Shown piece by piece: positions 47,348-60,767 of a stretch of DNA of 64,000 nt (its first letter is position 1; every line of letters starts with the position of its first letter). The position numbers and the translations under genes were made by a program. The DNA is from Moniliella sp. 'wahieum'. Lineage: Eukaryota > Basidiomycota > Moniliellomycetes > Moniliellales > Moniliellaceae. The stretch covers positions 806,001 through 870,000 of the forward strand of contig RSEE01000010.1 of the NCBI GenBank assembly GCA_003971905.1, written 5' to 3'. The notes beneath the pieces were generated by a model that was not told where the DNA came from, did not search any database, and saw only the letters and a list, made by a program, of their open reading frames with translations.

Positions 47348-50228
47348 CTACACTTGCCTTTACCCCGTTGCCTCTCCCTTTGGTGGCTTAATACGCTCCT
47401 TGTACCTCCCCACTGTCATTATGACTCGTCCGCGTCATTAGTATTCATACCTGGCCGCGGTTTCATGCTGGCTGGGCCATACCACCCTCTCTCGTTTGTT
47501 ATCAAAAGGTCTTCAGCCTCCACACACCGGTGTTAGCACTCTGTCACCCTCCTCTCCCTCCCCCTGTAGGCATTACATTCATTATCCCTCTGCCTACCTA
47601 CCCCGATTGGCCTCATACCAAAATTCACACCCCCTCTCCTCTCGTGGGCATCCCTCTCTCCATTTGCTGATTACACTGTGTTGGTTCTCCTTGCGGATAC
47701 GCATGTCGGTGCATTCAACTGCGACTTGGCGTCCTTGCGCGCAAAGTGCCCCGCCTTGGCTTGTTGCCGCGCTGGAAGAAGAAAAGCGGAGATGCCAGCT
47801 GGACAGCACCTGCAGTATAGGCTTTGCTCAAGTTCGGCGCCTGGAAGCTTAACCGAATCGGCTGCGTTATGCAATCGCAGCGTTGCGCGTTGTGTTGACA
47901 GCATTTTCCCAGGTAGAGAGGCATCTGGCTTCAAGCTTCATGCAATATGATGGGCCGGACGAGTGAATGGATGATTGTTGCATCACCGAAAACGCTACCA
48001 GACCCTACCCGCTGTGGCGCCTCCCCGTGCGCTGTTTCGCAGAAGGGAAGCACCCTCGTCTCCGATTCCAGAGAGCTCCTTCTCTCAGATCTCTTCTCGT
48101 TTCCTACCACAAAAACACTCAAACACTGGCCACCACCTGCGGCGACCACTTGCCGTCCCCGGTGCCCCCTGTCCCCGGTATCGCCACTGTCCCCGCGGCC
48201 CGAAACGGCGGAAGGCTAACGCGCTAACGCACCCTGAGCGGTGCTCGTGTAGGCTCGGTCCCGTGGCCACCGCCACGCCGGGTGTCGGTTGTTTTTTTTG
48301 GTTTTGCTTGTGCCCCGCACGTCATTTTGCAGCCCCCCCCCCCCCCCCCAAAGCAATGGAAACGCACTGTACCAACAGCAGCCTTCCCACACGCGGATCG
48401 TTGCCACGCCACTGTCAAGTACACAGCGGACAGTGTTCACAGTGTTCTGCATCATGATGCAGGATCGACGATCTGGATGATTCCCATGTCCAAGACGCCC
48501 AAATCCCCGCATTTTTGCAGAAGAGAAACCATCATAGGCGCCTCGATGCTATCCTACAGCAGAAGTAGTTTTCAGTAGAACATTCAATTCGCCGAAAGGC
48601 CAACAGACACAATGCATGCAGACATGTGCTTGGCCTGGTAGGACCATGTGGTTACAACTGAACGTTACTTCGAACTCATCTCAATACTACTCGGGTACTT
48701 AGTACGCAGTGCTCAACGTGTTCTGCGTTCAAGACGTTTTCCACGTTTCCTTCCCCGCCACCCTCGTCTTCTCACACGCTGTTGGTCTTGCTCGCTCTCA
48801 CCACCACTTGCCGTTTTTTCCGCCCTCGTCACACTCGGACCCCAGCACCTCTCTGGCCTCAGTAACTCAGTTCTCAGACCTCAGTGAGTCACCCTACCAA
48901 CCATATGGGGCAAGTCCACGAGGCAGTCCACAGGCCTCCCTACCTCATCGATACCTTGGTACAATCGATACAATAGGTGGTTGCCAGGTAATGCATAATG
49001 GCTTACCATGTTACCCGTTCAACATTCCGTTCCTTTCCACGTTGTCTCCGCCCCTGCCTGCCTGGCAAAACGTGTGTGTGACAAGCAACACCACATCTTT
49101 GTGGCTCTCACTTGCAGCGATGAGCATCTACTCATATACACGTTAAGTAGGTCATGGGAGGTTGGTCAGGTTTCGATTCCTTTCCACGCTTTGCCCTCCA
49201 GATGCTGTGACAAGGGAAAATAACCAGGCACCGTTTGCGTCCGACTGCTTACGTGCACGGCAGAAACGGATGCGCCACTGTCGGCTGCCTGGGTAACCAA
49301 TAAGCCAGCGGGCTGGCAGTGATGACGGAGCGAGTCGATTGGGCGCCGCAGAGGGCCCCCCCGCAGGGAGCCTGGAACAGGCCGATCGGCTCAGGGGGAG
49401 GGGTATCATGGACAGTACGGAGCGGATGGGACGCATGGCACGCGAGAGGAGTTGAAGTGTATAGGCCAATAATAGGCAGAAAGAGGGAGGCAGGCGAGGG
49501 GCAATGCTATGGAAGAGGATCAGTGCGCACTGCTTTCAAGTGGGACGGACGAGGCCTATGCACGGCATGGAGAGAGGTTTGCATCCCCTGCCGCCAAGGT
49601 AGATTCAAAAGTAGTTGCCCAGAATGAGTATATTTGGAACAGGACGGTGGGTATGTAGAAACGGAACGATAAGATGAGAGAGGACAAATGGGGAGTGAGA
49701 ACATCTGGCTTCGCTCACCGTATATAGCAAACGGGGTGAGGCTGGCCAGGGCCAGGGCCGAGGTGCAGCGCCCGTTGGGCACGAAAAGGCGCAGGGACTT
49801 ACAATCAGATGAAGAGCCAGGGCAGTCGGTAGCAAGCAGGAAGGAGAAAACATGTGAAAGGAGGCTGCGGAGAATGCGGGAAGAATCAGAGCAAGCGTTT
49901 CAAGCCCTCGAGCCACCGTCCAAACAACAGTTCTTGCGTTGGATGCCGTTCAGGTTCGGGTGGGCTGGGGTCAGGGACCGTCTCGCTGTCTTCGGAGAGC
50001 GGGGGTGCTCGCTAGAGTGCTTCAGGTGGGGAGGTGGGAGTGGCGGTGACGCAGCGGCGCGGGTGCGGGCGCCGGCGTTGGTGGTTGGAGGCGTTGTTTA
50101 AACGTTTGGCTGAACCCCGATGCGATTTCGCGCCGGGCCAGGTCGGACCTATTCCGTCACCATCCAGCCTCGTCAGCCTCACTCGACTCTCAGGGAAGCG
50201 GGGAAAGGGGGGACATACTCGTTTAGTG
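47348..50228. other. 2.9-kb intergenic region
   Basis: No supported gene. Contains a run of 17 C at 48333-48349, T/C-rich tracts near 47400-47640 and 48730-48860, and purine-rich tracts near 49320-49900. Open frames here show no motif. Confidence 0.5.
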
Positions 50229-51730
<1,502 letters not shown>

Positions 51731-52206
51731 GGCGGGGGGCGGTGGCGAGGCAGCGAGGGAAGGGGGGGGTGGGCGCGCAGATGCGGAGGCGAGCAGCGCA
51801 ATCCAGGAGCTTATCTGGCCAGCGCTGCGAGAGAGGTGGTTAGTGTTGCCTTCACTCATGGAATACTCAGGAATACAGTGTTGCATTCCACTCAGGGAGG
51901 CAGGCGCACGTGTTGCGTCACGTGGCCACCCTTCCCTGCTCGCTCTCCCGCCAGGCGGAATTCGGCGGGCCAGTTTCAGATTTCAATTCGCACACCGGAT
52001 CAGTGGGCATGGCGCCAGTGTGCGGCTGGTCCGCCCGCCCGCCCCCCTGGTTTGCAGCCGAGCGCCTGCCGTTTCCCGCCGCCTGTCTTTCTCCACCACC
52101 TTGCCTCTGTGCCTGCCCAGCCCCTTCCGCGCGCAGCTTTCGATGTGCGTCCCCCCCCCCCGCGCCGCGCCCTCCGCTGACTCTTGTCCCCTGCGCCCAC
52201 AGAACC
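51731..52206. promoter_or_regulatory. divergent kinase/VMA3 promoter region
   Basis: About 475 bases between the two start codons. Rich in C/T toward VMA3 and lacking a clear TATA. Both transcripts must start here. Confidence 0.5.
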
Positions 52207-52711
52207 ATGCCTGCCACCGACTTCAACACGGAGCTTTGCCCCGTCTACGCGCCCTTCTTTGGCGCCATGGGCTGCGCGGCCGCCATTGTCTTCACCTGCT
52301 TTGGCGCCTCGTACGGCACGGCCAAGAGCGGCGTGGGTCTGAGTGCGATGGGTGTCCTGCGCCCCGACTTGCTCATCAAGTCTATCATCCCCGTCATTAT
52401 GGCCGGTATCGTGGCCATCTACGGCCTGGTCGTATCGTGCTCATCTCGTCTGGCATCAAGTCGCCCATGTCGCTCTACGCCGGCTTTGTCCAACTTGGCG
52501 CTGGTCTCTCGGTGGGTCTGGCTGGTCTGGCTGCTGGGTTTGCTATTGGTGTGTGGGCGATGCTGGTGTGCGCGGCACGGCCCAACAACCTCGCCTTTTC
52601 ATCGGTATGGTCCTCATCCTCATTTTCGCCGAGGTGCTCGGTCTGTACGGCCTTATTGTCGCCCTGATTATGAACACCCGTGTCCAGGACGACATTGGCT
52701 GCCAGCTCTAA
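52207..52711 (+). CDS. VMA3: V-type ATPase 16-kDa proteolipid subunit c, frame broken
   Basis: Forms the proton-carrying ring of the vacuolar ATPase. ATG 52207 reads [20 protein letters not shown], with helices [19 protein letters not shown] and [17 protein letters not shown]. Then a frame change near 52435 (one base missing after GTATC) and [38 protein letters not shown]. Another missing base near 52553 leads into [20 protein letters not shown] and [17 protein letters not shown], whose Glu is the proton-binding residue. Ends DIGCQL, TAA at 52709-52711. Four helices and about 165 residues, normal for the family. The gene has no intron in its coding part; a CCCACAG just before ATG may be a leader intron acceptor. 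Confidence 0.95.
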
Positions 52712-53417
52712 GTGTTTCGCCTAGGCCTGCTCCTCGAATTCGGGCTTTGCTGCGCTGCTTTGGCTCTCCTTCCCTGGGTCACCTTGGTCCCATTGCCTTT
52801 CATTCCCCCGCATGGTACTCGCCTGAGCGTAAGGTGCGGGAGTGCTTAGACTACTTCGTTGTATCTACGTGTCTTGTGCGCACTCGTGGGGCTCCCTGCT
52901 GCGTAAAAGCGTGACGTGCAACATTCCTCCCTTCCTCTCGCCCTCTCCCGCCTCTGCTCCTTTCTGGCCCCACCGCTTGGCTCAAGCCAACGAAAACCGC
53001 ATCCAAATCCCCCCATCCTCCCAGGAGAATGCCAATCGGCTCAGTGTAGTTTCGCCTTCCTTGTAGTCGGATCTCCTTTGGTCCCGCCAGGGGAGGCCGT
53101 ACCAGAGGCGGAGTCCAGGAGCGTTTTAAGGTAGAGACGGGACTGGGAAAAAAGTCGTAGGGTTGGTCATTCATCTTAGGGTCGATCATCGAGATCATCG
53201 ATCACATCAGGGTTGGCGTCATGGACATCTCACACTGACGCTGTGCCAGGAACCAAACCCCAGGTCGCGCACGTCCCAGCGAGCTAAGCTGTACCCGCGG
53301 CTTCTTTGCACGATCGTCGACCTTGGTGACGAGCACCTTGGCCACGACCTCCGTTGCTCCCTTTGCCTTTTCGCCTCGCCGAGTCCCCATTGACCGACGT
53401 TTGACCTGTTCAGTACC
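52712..53417. other. intergenic between VMA3 and a small gene
   Basis: About 700 bases, C/T-rich in places, with ATCGAT-like short units near 53185-53205. No gene supported. Confidence 0.45.
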
Positions 53418-53819
53418 ATGTAAGTGCAGCGCTTGGGCCCTGCTTTTCCCCGTTCGGCGGCCCCTACCGCGCCCCACACGACCCGACCAGCACGCATTAA
53501 CCTCTTCTCCCGCCTTGCCTAGGGCCCCCGCTCCTCCCCCTGCCCTGGCACCCCCGAGACGCGCCAGACGATTGCTACCTTTGTTGGCGCTACGGAAGGA
53601 TCCAAGCGTCCCGGTGGAGCCAAGTACAGTTTTGATGGCGTGAGGGGATCGGGGACGGCCAAGCTCTGCCGTTCCGCACCCGGTGCCCCCACGCAGTGCA
53701 TTGACGTGGCAGTGGAGGCGAAGGACTTGTTTGCTACCATGCAAGGGTTCGGATTCTTCTGTCTTCTCCCGCAAGACCCTAGCAAGACCAACATTGTCTG
53801 CGAACCCATCCCGCAATAA
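53418..53819 (+). CDS. small hypothetical protein, start codon possibly split by an intron
   Basis: Not recognised. A frame from 53523 to TAA 53817-53819 reads about 98 residues with four or more Cys: SSPCPGTPETRQTIATFVGA, KYSFDGVRGSGTAKLCRS, TQCIDVAVEAKDLFATMQGF, GFFCLLPQDPSKTNIVCEP. The codon third-base pattern is protein-like. No ATG precedes it in frame, but 53418-53419 AT followed by GTAAGT and the acceptor at 53521-53522 would place an intron inside the start codon, provided one G is missing after the acceptor. The hydrophobic and Cys spacing recalls small secreted proteins, but no signal peptide is visible. Weak on structure, moderate on being coding. Confidence 0.42.
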
Positions 53820-54442
53820 ATACGAACTTTCTGTCCCACTTATGGGGGGGGGGGGGGACGAGGGAGGTCTGCTTGGACGAAGTCTCGCTCGCCCCTTCTC
53901 CATGGCGCGAGGACTTTTGGCTGGCCCTCGCTTCCCCCGGAACAGGGAGATTGCTCACCCCCCTCCCTCCCCGCCTGACAAGACTTGTCGCTGGTTGACG
54001 CGTTGGTCTGTTTCCCGCCTGGGAAGATGCTCTCTGTATCGTGAACACACAAGTAGCCGGTCCGGCTCAGTGTCAAAAATGTGCAGCTGTGCCCGCACCG
54101 GTCCTGAAAGCGCAGGTGACAGGTGCTGTTATGACAGGTATTTTGAAGGGGTGGAGGCAGCAGGGTCCCTACCATTTCCCCCTTCATTTGCTTGGGAGGA
54201 GGGGTTGGGATCGTTTTTTAAATCCGAGAGTTCCGAGCAGATCCGAGCAGTGCGCCACCAGGCACACGCTCGTGCCGATGTGCCGAGAGAGAGGGGGCAA
54301 TAACAGTACGTTGAAGACGAGACATCACCTGTGTAGGATTGCGGCTGGAGTGCTAGTAGCACGCCATTGCTTACCTCCTCTTCCCTTTCCCCACCACCAC
54401 CACTCTGGGTTCCCCTCCCTACCCCCCCTCTTGTTTCCGGTC
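53820..54442. other. intergenic with a G run
   Basis: About 620 bases upstream of the MFS gene, with 14 G in a row at 53844-53857. A frame reading DALCIVNTQ-like residues is short and unsupported. Confidence 0.45.
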
Positions 54443-56639
54443 ATGCTCGCCTGGCTGACTCGGCCATTCCGGCGGGAACCAAGTACGCAGTACCGCCCAT
54501 CGCGTCCGCGGATGATGATCTGCCGCCCCGGCCAGCCTCGGTGCCCCCCTCTGAATCGGGGAGCAGCAGCGACCTGGAGGCTCGGAACGGGCCCTCTCCA
54601 TCTCCAGTGCCGAAGAGGAGGATCTGGACGTACCAGAGACGCCGTTACCCAAGACGGCGTTGACGATACTGCTGTTGATGCGCATGTCGGAGCCCATTGC
54701 CCAGCTGCAAATTTTCCCTTACATTGCTCAGTTTCTCCAGCACGTCCTTCCTACCATTCCGCACGAGGAGCTAGGGTACTATGCCGGTCTCATCGAAAGC
54801 GCCTTTGCCGCGGCCCAGGTCTGCGTCGTACTGTTCTGGGGCCGATTGAGCGACCAGTATGGCCGGAAACCCATTCTCCTCATCGGTCTCTCGGGCACGT
54901 TCGTCTCAGTCGTCTGTTTTGGTATGGGCACCTCCTTGCCATCGCTCATCGCGGCCCGACTGATTGCTGGATTTAGCAATGGAAACGTTGGTGTTCTCAA
55001 GGCCAGCATTGCTGAAATTACCGACTCGTACGTCTTCCTCTGTGCAGTGGGTTTGTGTGCTGACATGGTTTCGCCTCTAGCACCAACCAAGCCCGGGCAT
55101 TCGCCTTTGTCCCACTCTCGTATGCGATTGGCACGTTGATTGGTCCCTATTTGGGGGCCAATTTGGCTGACCCCTACAATGTATTGGACAAGGAGGGCAA
55201 CTACCTCCCAGGGAACGAGCACGACCCTCGCTTCTTTGCCCGGTACCCTTTCGCTCTCCCTTGCTTTGTCACTCGCTCTTTAACCTTGCCGCCATTCTTC
55301 TGGGGACCTTCTTCCTCCAGGAGACCCTGGGCACCGAGCCCCCTGGCTCGCAGCCCGACAAGCCATCCAACCCTTCGTCACGAACCCAATCCCAGGCCAG
55401 AACCAAGGACAGAGCTACGGCACAATGTCTCCCCCGGCTCCCCGTTCTTCTCTCCACCCGCATCTCGAAGGCATGCCAAGTAGCCTGGCATCCGAGGCGG
55501 AGGCGCAGCAGTGGAGGCGGAGCGTCCCCTCGGGGCGCACGTCCCCCTCGGACGCCAGCGCAGGATCAGTACGGAGCGCCGCCTTTCGAGCTTGTACCAG
55601 GATGGCGAGCAAAACGAGGGCTCGGCCTTGACTGTGGCCGCGCTGGCTCGGGCGGACCAGTCTCCGCAGTCAAGGAGACGAAGCAGCGCATGGGACTTGG
55701 TCGCTGGCACCCACCGCCAAGTGGGCTCGGACGATCGTGCATTGGCTCCGGCGCTGCATGTGCATAGCCCCGGTCATTACTTTCACCAGCACCGTTCTTC
55801 GAGCAATCTGTCCCACGCACCCTCGGCGCCCTCGGCCGGAACTGCCCACGGCGACGAGAAATTGAGCATGATCCACCCCATTTGACTCCTCCTCCTCTCC
55901 GCAGCTTGATGACCTTTGATATCTTGACTGTCATCTCCTCCTCCCAGGTATGTCTTTCTTCTCTTGTCTGCGTGCCCGAGTCGTACTAATCGATACTGCT
56001 ACTCGGTTGGGATTGCAAATGCCAGATGCTGCTCAACCTGCTCAACATCTCCTACATGGCCGTGCTGCCTCTGTTTTGCTACACTCGCGTTCAGCATGGG
56101 GGCATCGGCTTCAAGCGCTCTGACATTGGCAACATCCTGGGTGCAACGGGGGCGCTGAGCATCGTGGTCCAACTGGGTCTGCTGCCGAGCTTGATGCGGT
56201 ACTACCGCGGCGCGCTCGGGCTGATTCGCCGCGCCGTACCGCTGCAAGCGTTGGTGTGGGTTTGTTTCCCGCTGGCGCAGGTGGCTGCGCGTGTGGCGCA
56301 AAGCAAGCACCAGGGACCGCTCCTGCCCTGGCTTTGCATTGGGGCGATGGTGCTGCTCAAAGTGCTGACCAACACGTCGCTGGTGGCACGACGGTGCTGA
56401 TCAACCAACATGCGCCCTCGCGCGCTGCGTTAGGCGCCATCAACGGCCTCTCGTCTATGTGTGGCTCGTTTAGCCGCACCATTGGCCCCGCGGCCAGCAC
56501 TTCGTTGTTTGCCTATTCGGCAGCCCAGGACGCGTCGCTGCTGCGGCGCAACTCGGTGTGGCTCATCCAGATCCTCATCTCGCTCGTCTGCTTTGGCCTG
56601 ACGCTGCGCATCCGGCCCGTGGCGCGGCCCCCCGCCTGA
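54443..56639 (+). CDS. major facilitator superfamily transporter (DHA1-like), frame broken
   Basis: A twelve-helix proton-coupled exporter-type MFS protein; substrate unknown. ATG 54443 opens a disordered head, then PLPKTALTILLLMRMSEPIA, helix QIFPYIAQFLQHVLPTIPHE, and the MFS motif A as GRLSDQYGRKPILLIG. Intron 1 (55028-55080) joins ITDS to TNQARAFAFVPLSYAIG, then GPYLGANLADPY, the second-repeat helix LFNLAAILLGTFFLQETLG, and a long Ser/Gly-rich cytosolic loop typical of this group. Intron 2 (55948-56025, TACTAAT branch) precedes LLNLLNISYMAVLPLFCYT. The end has SMCGSFSRTIGPAASTSLFA and ILISLVCFGLTL, TGA at 56637. Shifts occur near 54580, 55285, 55440-55720 and 56385. The head and long middle loop resemble YCR023C-like proteins. 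Confidence 0.85.
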
Positions 56640-57090
56640 GGCGACGCGTCCTCCGGCCACCAGAGGGATGGACGCGTCTGCTGCTTCCCCCATGGATGGT
56701 GCTTGGCTAGGTACGGCTTGATCGCGGGTGGGTTAAGGAGGGTGTGTTGTTGTTGGCGGTAGGTAGTAATGGATGCGATGTGTGATCGATGGGTGGCGGC
56801 GTGGTGCATGATAGGGGAGGGGGCAGGGGGCAGTGCCGAGGGGAGCGAGCACCCGGAGGGGCGGTGCTAGGGTTGGGCTGCGTGCGTGAATGCGGGGCGA
56901 GTGTGATGAATGGCCGCAGAAACTGAAAACAGGAACTGAAAGCAGAACCGCTACACTGCCCCTGTGCCCGGCGCAGCAGCTGCCCAGCCAGTCTGCATGC
57001 CTGATTGCCGCACCAGGCCCCTCGCCAACACCACCTCCATCTCCTCCCGGGCGCCGCTGTGCTGTTCTCTGCGCGCCGTCGCCACCCCCC
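56640..57090. other. intergenic, MFS to J-domain gene
   Basis: About 450 bases, GC-rich; C/T-rich just before the next ATG. No feature recognised. Confidence 0.45.
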
Positions 57091-58498
57091 ATGTTCGTCG
57101 CCTCGACGCTCTACTCGCTGGGTATGTGCCTCCCCCCCCCGTATCCGCGCCCCCCTTCTGACCCCTTCCCAGCGCGCGGCGTGGCCACCAGCCCCGATGA
57201 TCGCGACGCCCGCGCCGACAATGTGCGTGTCAAGCGCAGTCAACGCAAGTCGGCCCCGCGCACCGCCACGGCCACCACCCCCGATGCCTACCTGGACCCC
57301 GAGCCAGGCTCCCCGCCACCGCCTTACGAGGACATCAACCTCACCGAGGCCGAGCGCGTCGCCCAGAACATCCGCCGCGCCAAGGTGGCGATGATTGATG
57401 ATCTTCTCCAGGAGGAGGATCTGTACAAGCTGCTTGGTGCAATCGCACCGCCAAGATCGAGGAGATCCGACGCGGGTTTCTCATGCGCAGCCGCGTCTGC
57501 CACCCCGAGTACGTTTGGCCCCTCGCTTTGTCCATTTTTCTACCACCCTAAGGCCTAACTAACCCATTTCCGTCTCGCCCGTGTCCAGCAAATTGCCCGA
57601 TTATCCTCCTACCACACTGCCTTTCAACGCATCTCGCTTGCGTACGAAACGCTATCCAAGCCAACCACTCGGCGCATGTACGATGTAAGTGGCCGGAGCG
57701 ACATCAGCACCATCCCGGCCGCCCTCGTTTGACGAGGGCATCAATGACGAGACGCTCAACGGTGTGCTGTACAATGTCTTTTCCGAGTTTATGGATGGGG
57801 ACTTTGAGATGATCCGGGTGATGATCAGTGCGCTCAACGAGGCCAACCCTGGTCTCGAATTGGGGAAGATGCAGTGCAAAACTTTGAAGGCATGTTCAAA
57901 CGCATTCGTGCCGTTGTTCTTGCTGGACAAAAGTATTTCCGCATCATCCGGTTCGAACTGATCCGCCTCTACGAGACGCAACATGCGCTACGCCAGTTGT
58001 CGTACTTTGACGTGTTTGGACGCTGCGTCTTACGTTGCAACTCGCCCGGGTCACGCTCAGCATCCCCATGGCCATTGATGCCGTGATGGTCAGCAACCCC
58101 GAGGAGAAGGGGGAGTCGCCAGAAACGGAGTCGAGTACCATCAAGGCAGACAACCCCGATCCTCTGCTGCGCCGGATACCGAGTCGAGCGAGGACGAGCA
58201 GCCGAGTCCGGAGATGGCATTTGGCTTGGCGGACGATGTACACGAAACAGCGCGGCGGCAGGAAAGAAAGGCGCGACATAGGGCAGCCAAAGCTGCCCGC
58301 GCAGCACGCAAGGAACAGCGCAAGAAACAAACCCCGCACGGTCACATTCCTCAAACCTCTGCACCCCATACCCCCGAGGCCTGGGGGCTGCTCGGCCCCG
58401 CTGGACGGGGCTTGCTGGGAGGTATCGTGGCGGCCCTCGAGACGTCCGAGAGCTGGGTCCCTGGATCCAGCGGGACAACGGCACCCGAGTACACCTAA
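57091..58498 (+). CDS. J-domain (DnaJ-like) protein, frame broken
   Basis: An Hsp70 co-chaperone type protein. ATG 57091 gives MFVASTLYSL; intron 1 (57122-57172) follows, then RGVATSPDDRDARADNVRV and a Pro-rich linker. The J domain starts EEDLYKLLG and, after a shift near 57440, reads TAKIEEIRRGFLMRSRVCHP. Intron 2 (57509-57588) splits the Asp codon of the HPD motif, and DKLPDYPP with ISLAYETLSKPTTRRMYD completes the domain. A C-terminal helical region (DEGINDETLNGVLYNVFSE, FEGMFKRIRAVVLAGQKYF, IIRFELIRLYETQHALRQL) ends with a charged coiled tail rich in RRQERKARHRAAKAARAARK and stop TAA 58496. Which Hsp70 it serves is not clear. Confidence 0.83.
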
Positions 58499-60688
58499 TC
58501 CCCTAACACGCACGATGGTGGGAGTACGTCTGGTCAAGATGGCTCCCTCTTTCCTATCCTTGTTTACGTTCTATGCTACCCTCTTTCCCTCCGCCACGCC
58601 TGCACGTCCATTGTTTGGCGTCTGTGTTCGGATACGGCCGACACTTCCTCTTTTGAGGTTGGGTTTGGCCGGGATACTGTATACCCTTTATATGTTCCCC
58701 TGTTGCTTTGCCAATACCTTGCTGTTTCCGGCTCCACTATGGTTTTGTCATGGTGGCCCGCTTGTATTTATGACCCCGTCATTCGGCTGTGTTCTTGCTG
58801 CACTTAGTTTGTTTGCTTGCCGGTGCAGATGATTCCCACTGCGAGGGTTGTTGTGTACTTCTGTTTAAAGAGTGGCTGAGTGTGGTTCCTCCTCAACGAG
58901 GAAAGAAGTGGAAAAGGGGAAGATGCTATAGAGCTGGGTCTCGCCTTGGCAGTAAAGGCCAAAAGACAAAACGGTAACCGGCAACGGTGGGCCCGCCTTG
59001 TAGTATGATGTCACTGTGAAAGAGAGACCCCACGCATCATTCAACAGGCTTCAGCTTCAGGCCACCAGGCCCTAGAACAACTCGCATGTGGCCGGCCGCT
59101 CTGCGATGCGCTTCCTTATTTCGGCTTTGTCGCTTTTTGCCACACACCGGTACCTTTTTCCTGAGACTTGTGCATACCTCTTCTCTTCGCCGCGGCTCAC
59201 CTTACACGCCTATCCCCGTCCTATACCCTATCTTCTCTGTACAAGTGTGGCTGTATCAAAACGCCAGTACACACTCTGAAGTGAAACCGAGACCACAGCA
59301 GTATCTGCCCCCTTTCCATCAACAGACTCAGCGACGTTCAGGCACAGTCTGCCGAAGAGGGTGGTCGCAATCGGGGTGTGGTGAGTGCCTGCGCAGACGT
59401 TGAACCTCCGCTACAACTTGGCCTTGCTTATCCATTCAACGTTCAGCGTTCAACAGTTCCCTTGCACTTCGACAGAACGTGTGGTGCATCTACTTGCTGC
59501 TTTCTTCCTGTAGGCATTCTCTCGCGCTGCTTTCACACACACTTACTGGCCCTACCGGAACAATACAGACCGGAAACACGCACCAATGCCCACCTCGCCC
59601 ATCTTATAGTTGGGCCTCCAAGCTTGTCAAGCTTCAAGCTTCAAGCTTCAAGCTTCAAGCTTCAGCTTCAACGTTCAACGTTCAACGTTCAACGTTTAAC
59701 ACTTTTGCCCGTTCACCTTCTCTTTGAGAACGACAGAGAACGACAGGGAGTGGCAGGGAGCGGCTCGATAGAGACATTGATGGTGGCACCGTTTGGCGCC
59801 ACATCCGTCACGTTTGTCACATGTCACATGCGCCATGGTGCAAAGGCTGATTGTAATACCAAGGAGTTCTTGACCTGGGGGTGGCACAGCAGGCAAGCAG
59901 GCCACAGCAGGCCACGCCTGCTACAGCTTACAGCGATCATCGATCACTTGGAGCATGGGATGGGGCGGAGCCTGGCGGAGCACGCCAAGTGGCTAGATTA
60001 GAGAGCATGTGGATTCCCGCCATCACATTATGTCACAGACGTCCCGGCGGCAGCCACTCACTGCGACAAAGTGCCTCATAACTAGTAACTGACAGCGTGT
60101 TATGTGGGTGCCAGTCGTACGTCCGCGGGCGTAACGTACCGTAACCACTTCTATGTCAATCGCTGATCGCTTCCATCCCATGAGCACGTGGGCGCCTGAG
60201 TGCCTGAGCCTGAGTCGAAGGTATATGATGCAATGGATGACATAAGTACTAAGGCTAGAGTCTCAGCGGGAGCTTAGGGGCGCTCAGCCGCTCAAAGACT
60301 CAAATGTAAGCCGTTGTATAGTGGGTCTAGCGCCCAGTGCCCACCGGCCAAATCCCGTTCATCTGCAGTCTATGTGTCACGTCGAGAATCTGCACCTGTA
60401 CTACGTTTTTCCCGTCCGCAAGTGTTACTAACAGGTGCTCGGTTTGATAAGTTGGAGGGGCCTCACCATCTCAATGGGTGAGATCAATGAGTACTGGAAG
60501 CTAGCTTGAATCTCGAAGTCCTGCACTTGCACAACGGCTACGGGATGGGGGTCGCCGGTCGCCTGTCACCGTCGGTCACCTTACTATGCCCCCGTCACAT
60601 ATGTCAGCATTCTAGTTGAAGAGCTTGCCCGTGGGGTTGGGACGTGTGGGTGCGTGAGTGAGGAGAACGCGGCGCACCTTCCATGAGC
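58499..60688. other. 2.2-kb intergenic region with heptad arrays
   Basis: No supported gene. AAGCTT/AACGTT heptad arrays lie at 59619-59696, GTCACATG units near 59815, CTGAG-type units near 60190-60300. The left third is T/C-rich 3' flank. Confidence 0.55.
59619..59696. repeat. heptad array, CAAGCTT then CAACGTT
   Basis: CAAGCTT at 59619, then five units in perfect period seven from 59628 to 59662, a shortened CAGCTT, then four CAACGTT units from 59669 to 59696. Every unit is C plus a six-base palindrome, and the array changes abruptly from one palindrome to another. Confidence 0.93.
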
Positions 60689-60694
60689 TATAAA
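60689..60694 (+). promoter_or_regulatory. TATA box of the NTF2-like gene
   Basis: TATAAA 74-79 bases upstream of the ATG at 60768. Confidence 0.6.
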
Positions 60695-60767
60695 GCCCTC
60701 TCCTTTTGACGTTTGTCAGCACCTTTTTATCCCCGTTACCACCACTTTAGTCTTGACTTTCATCGCC

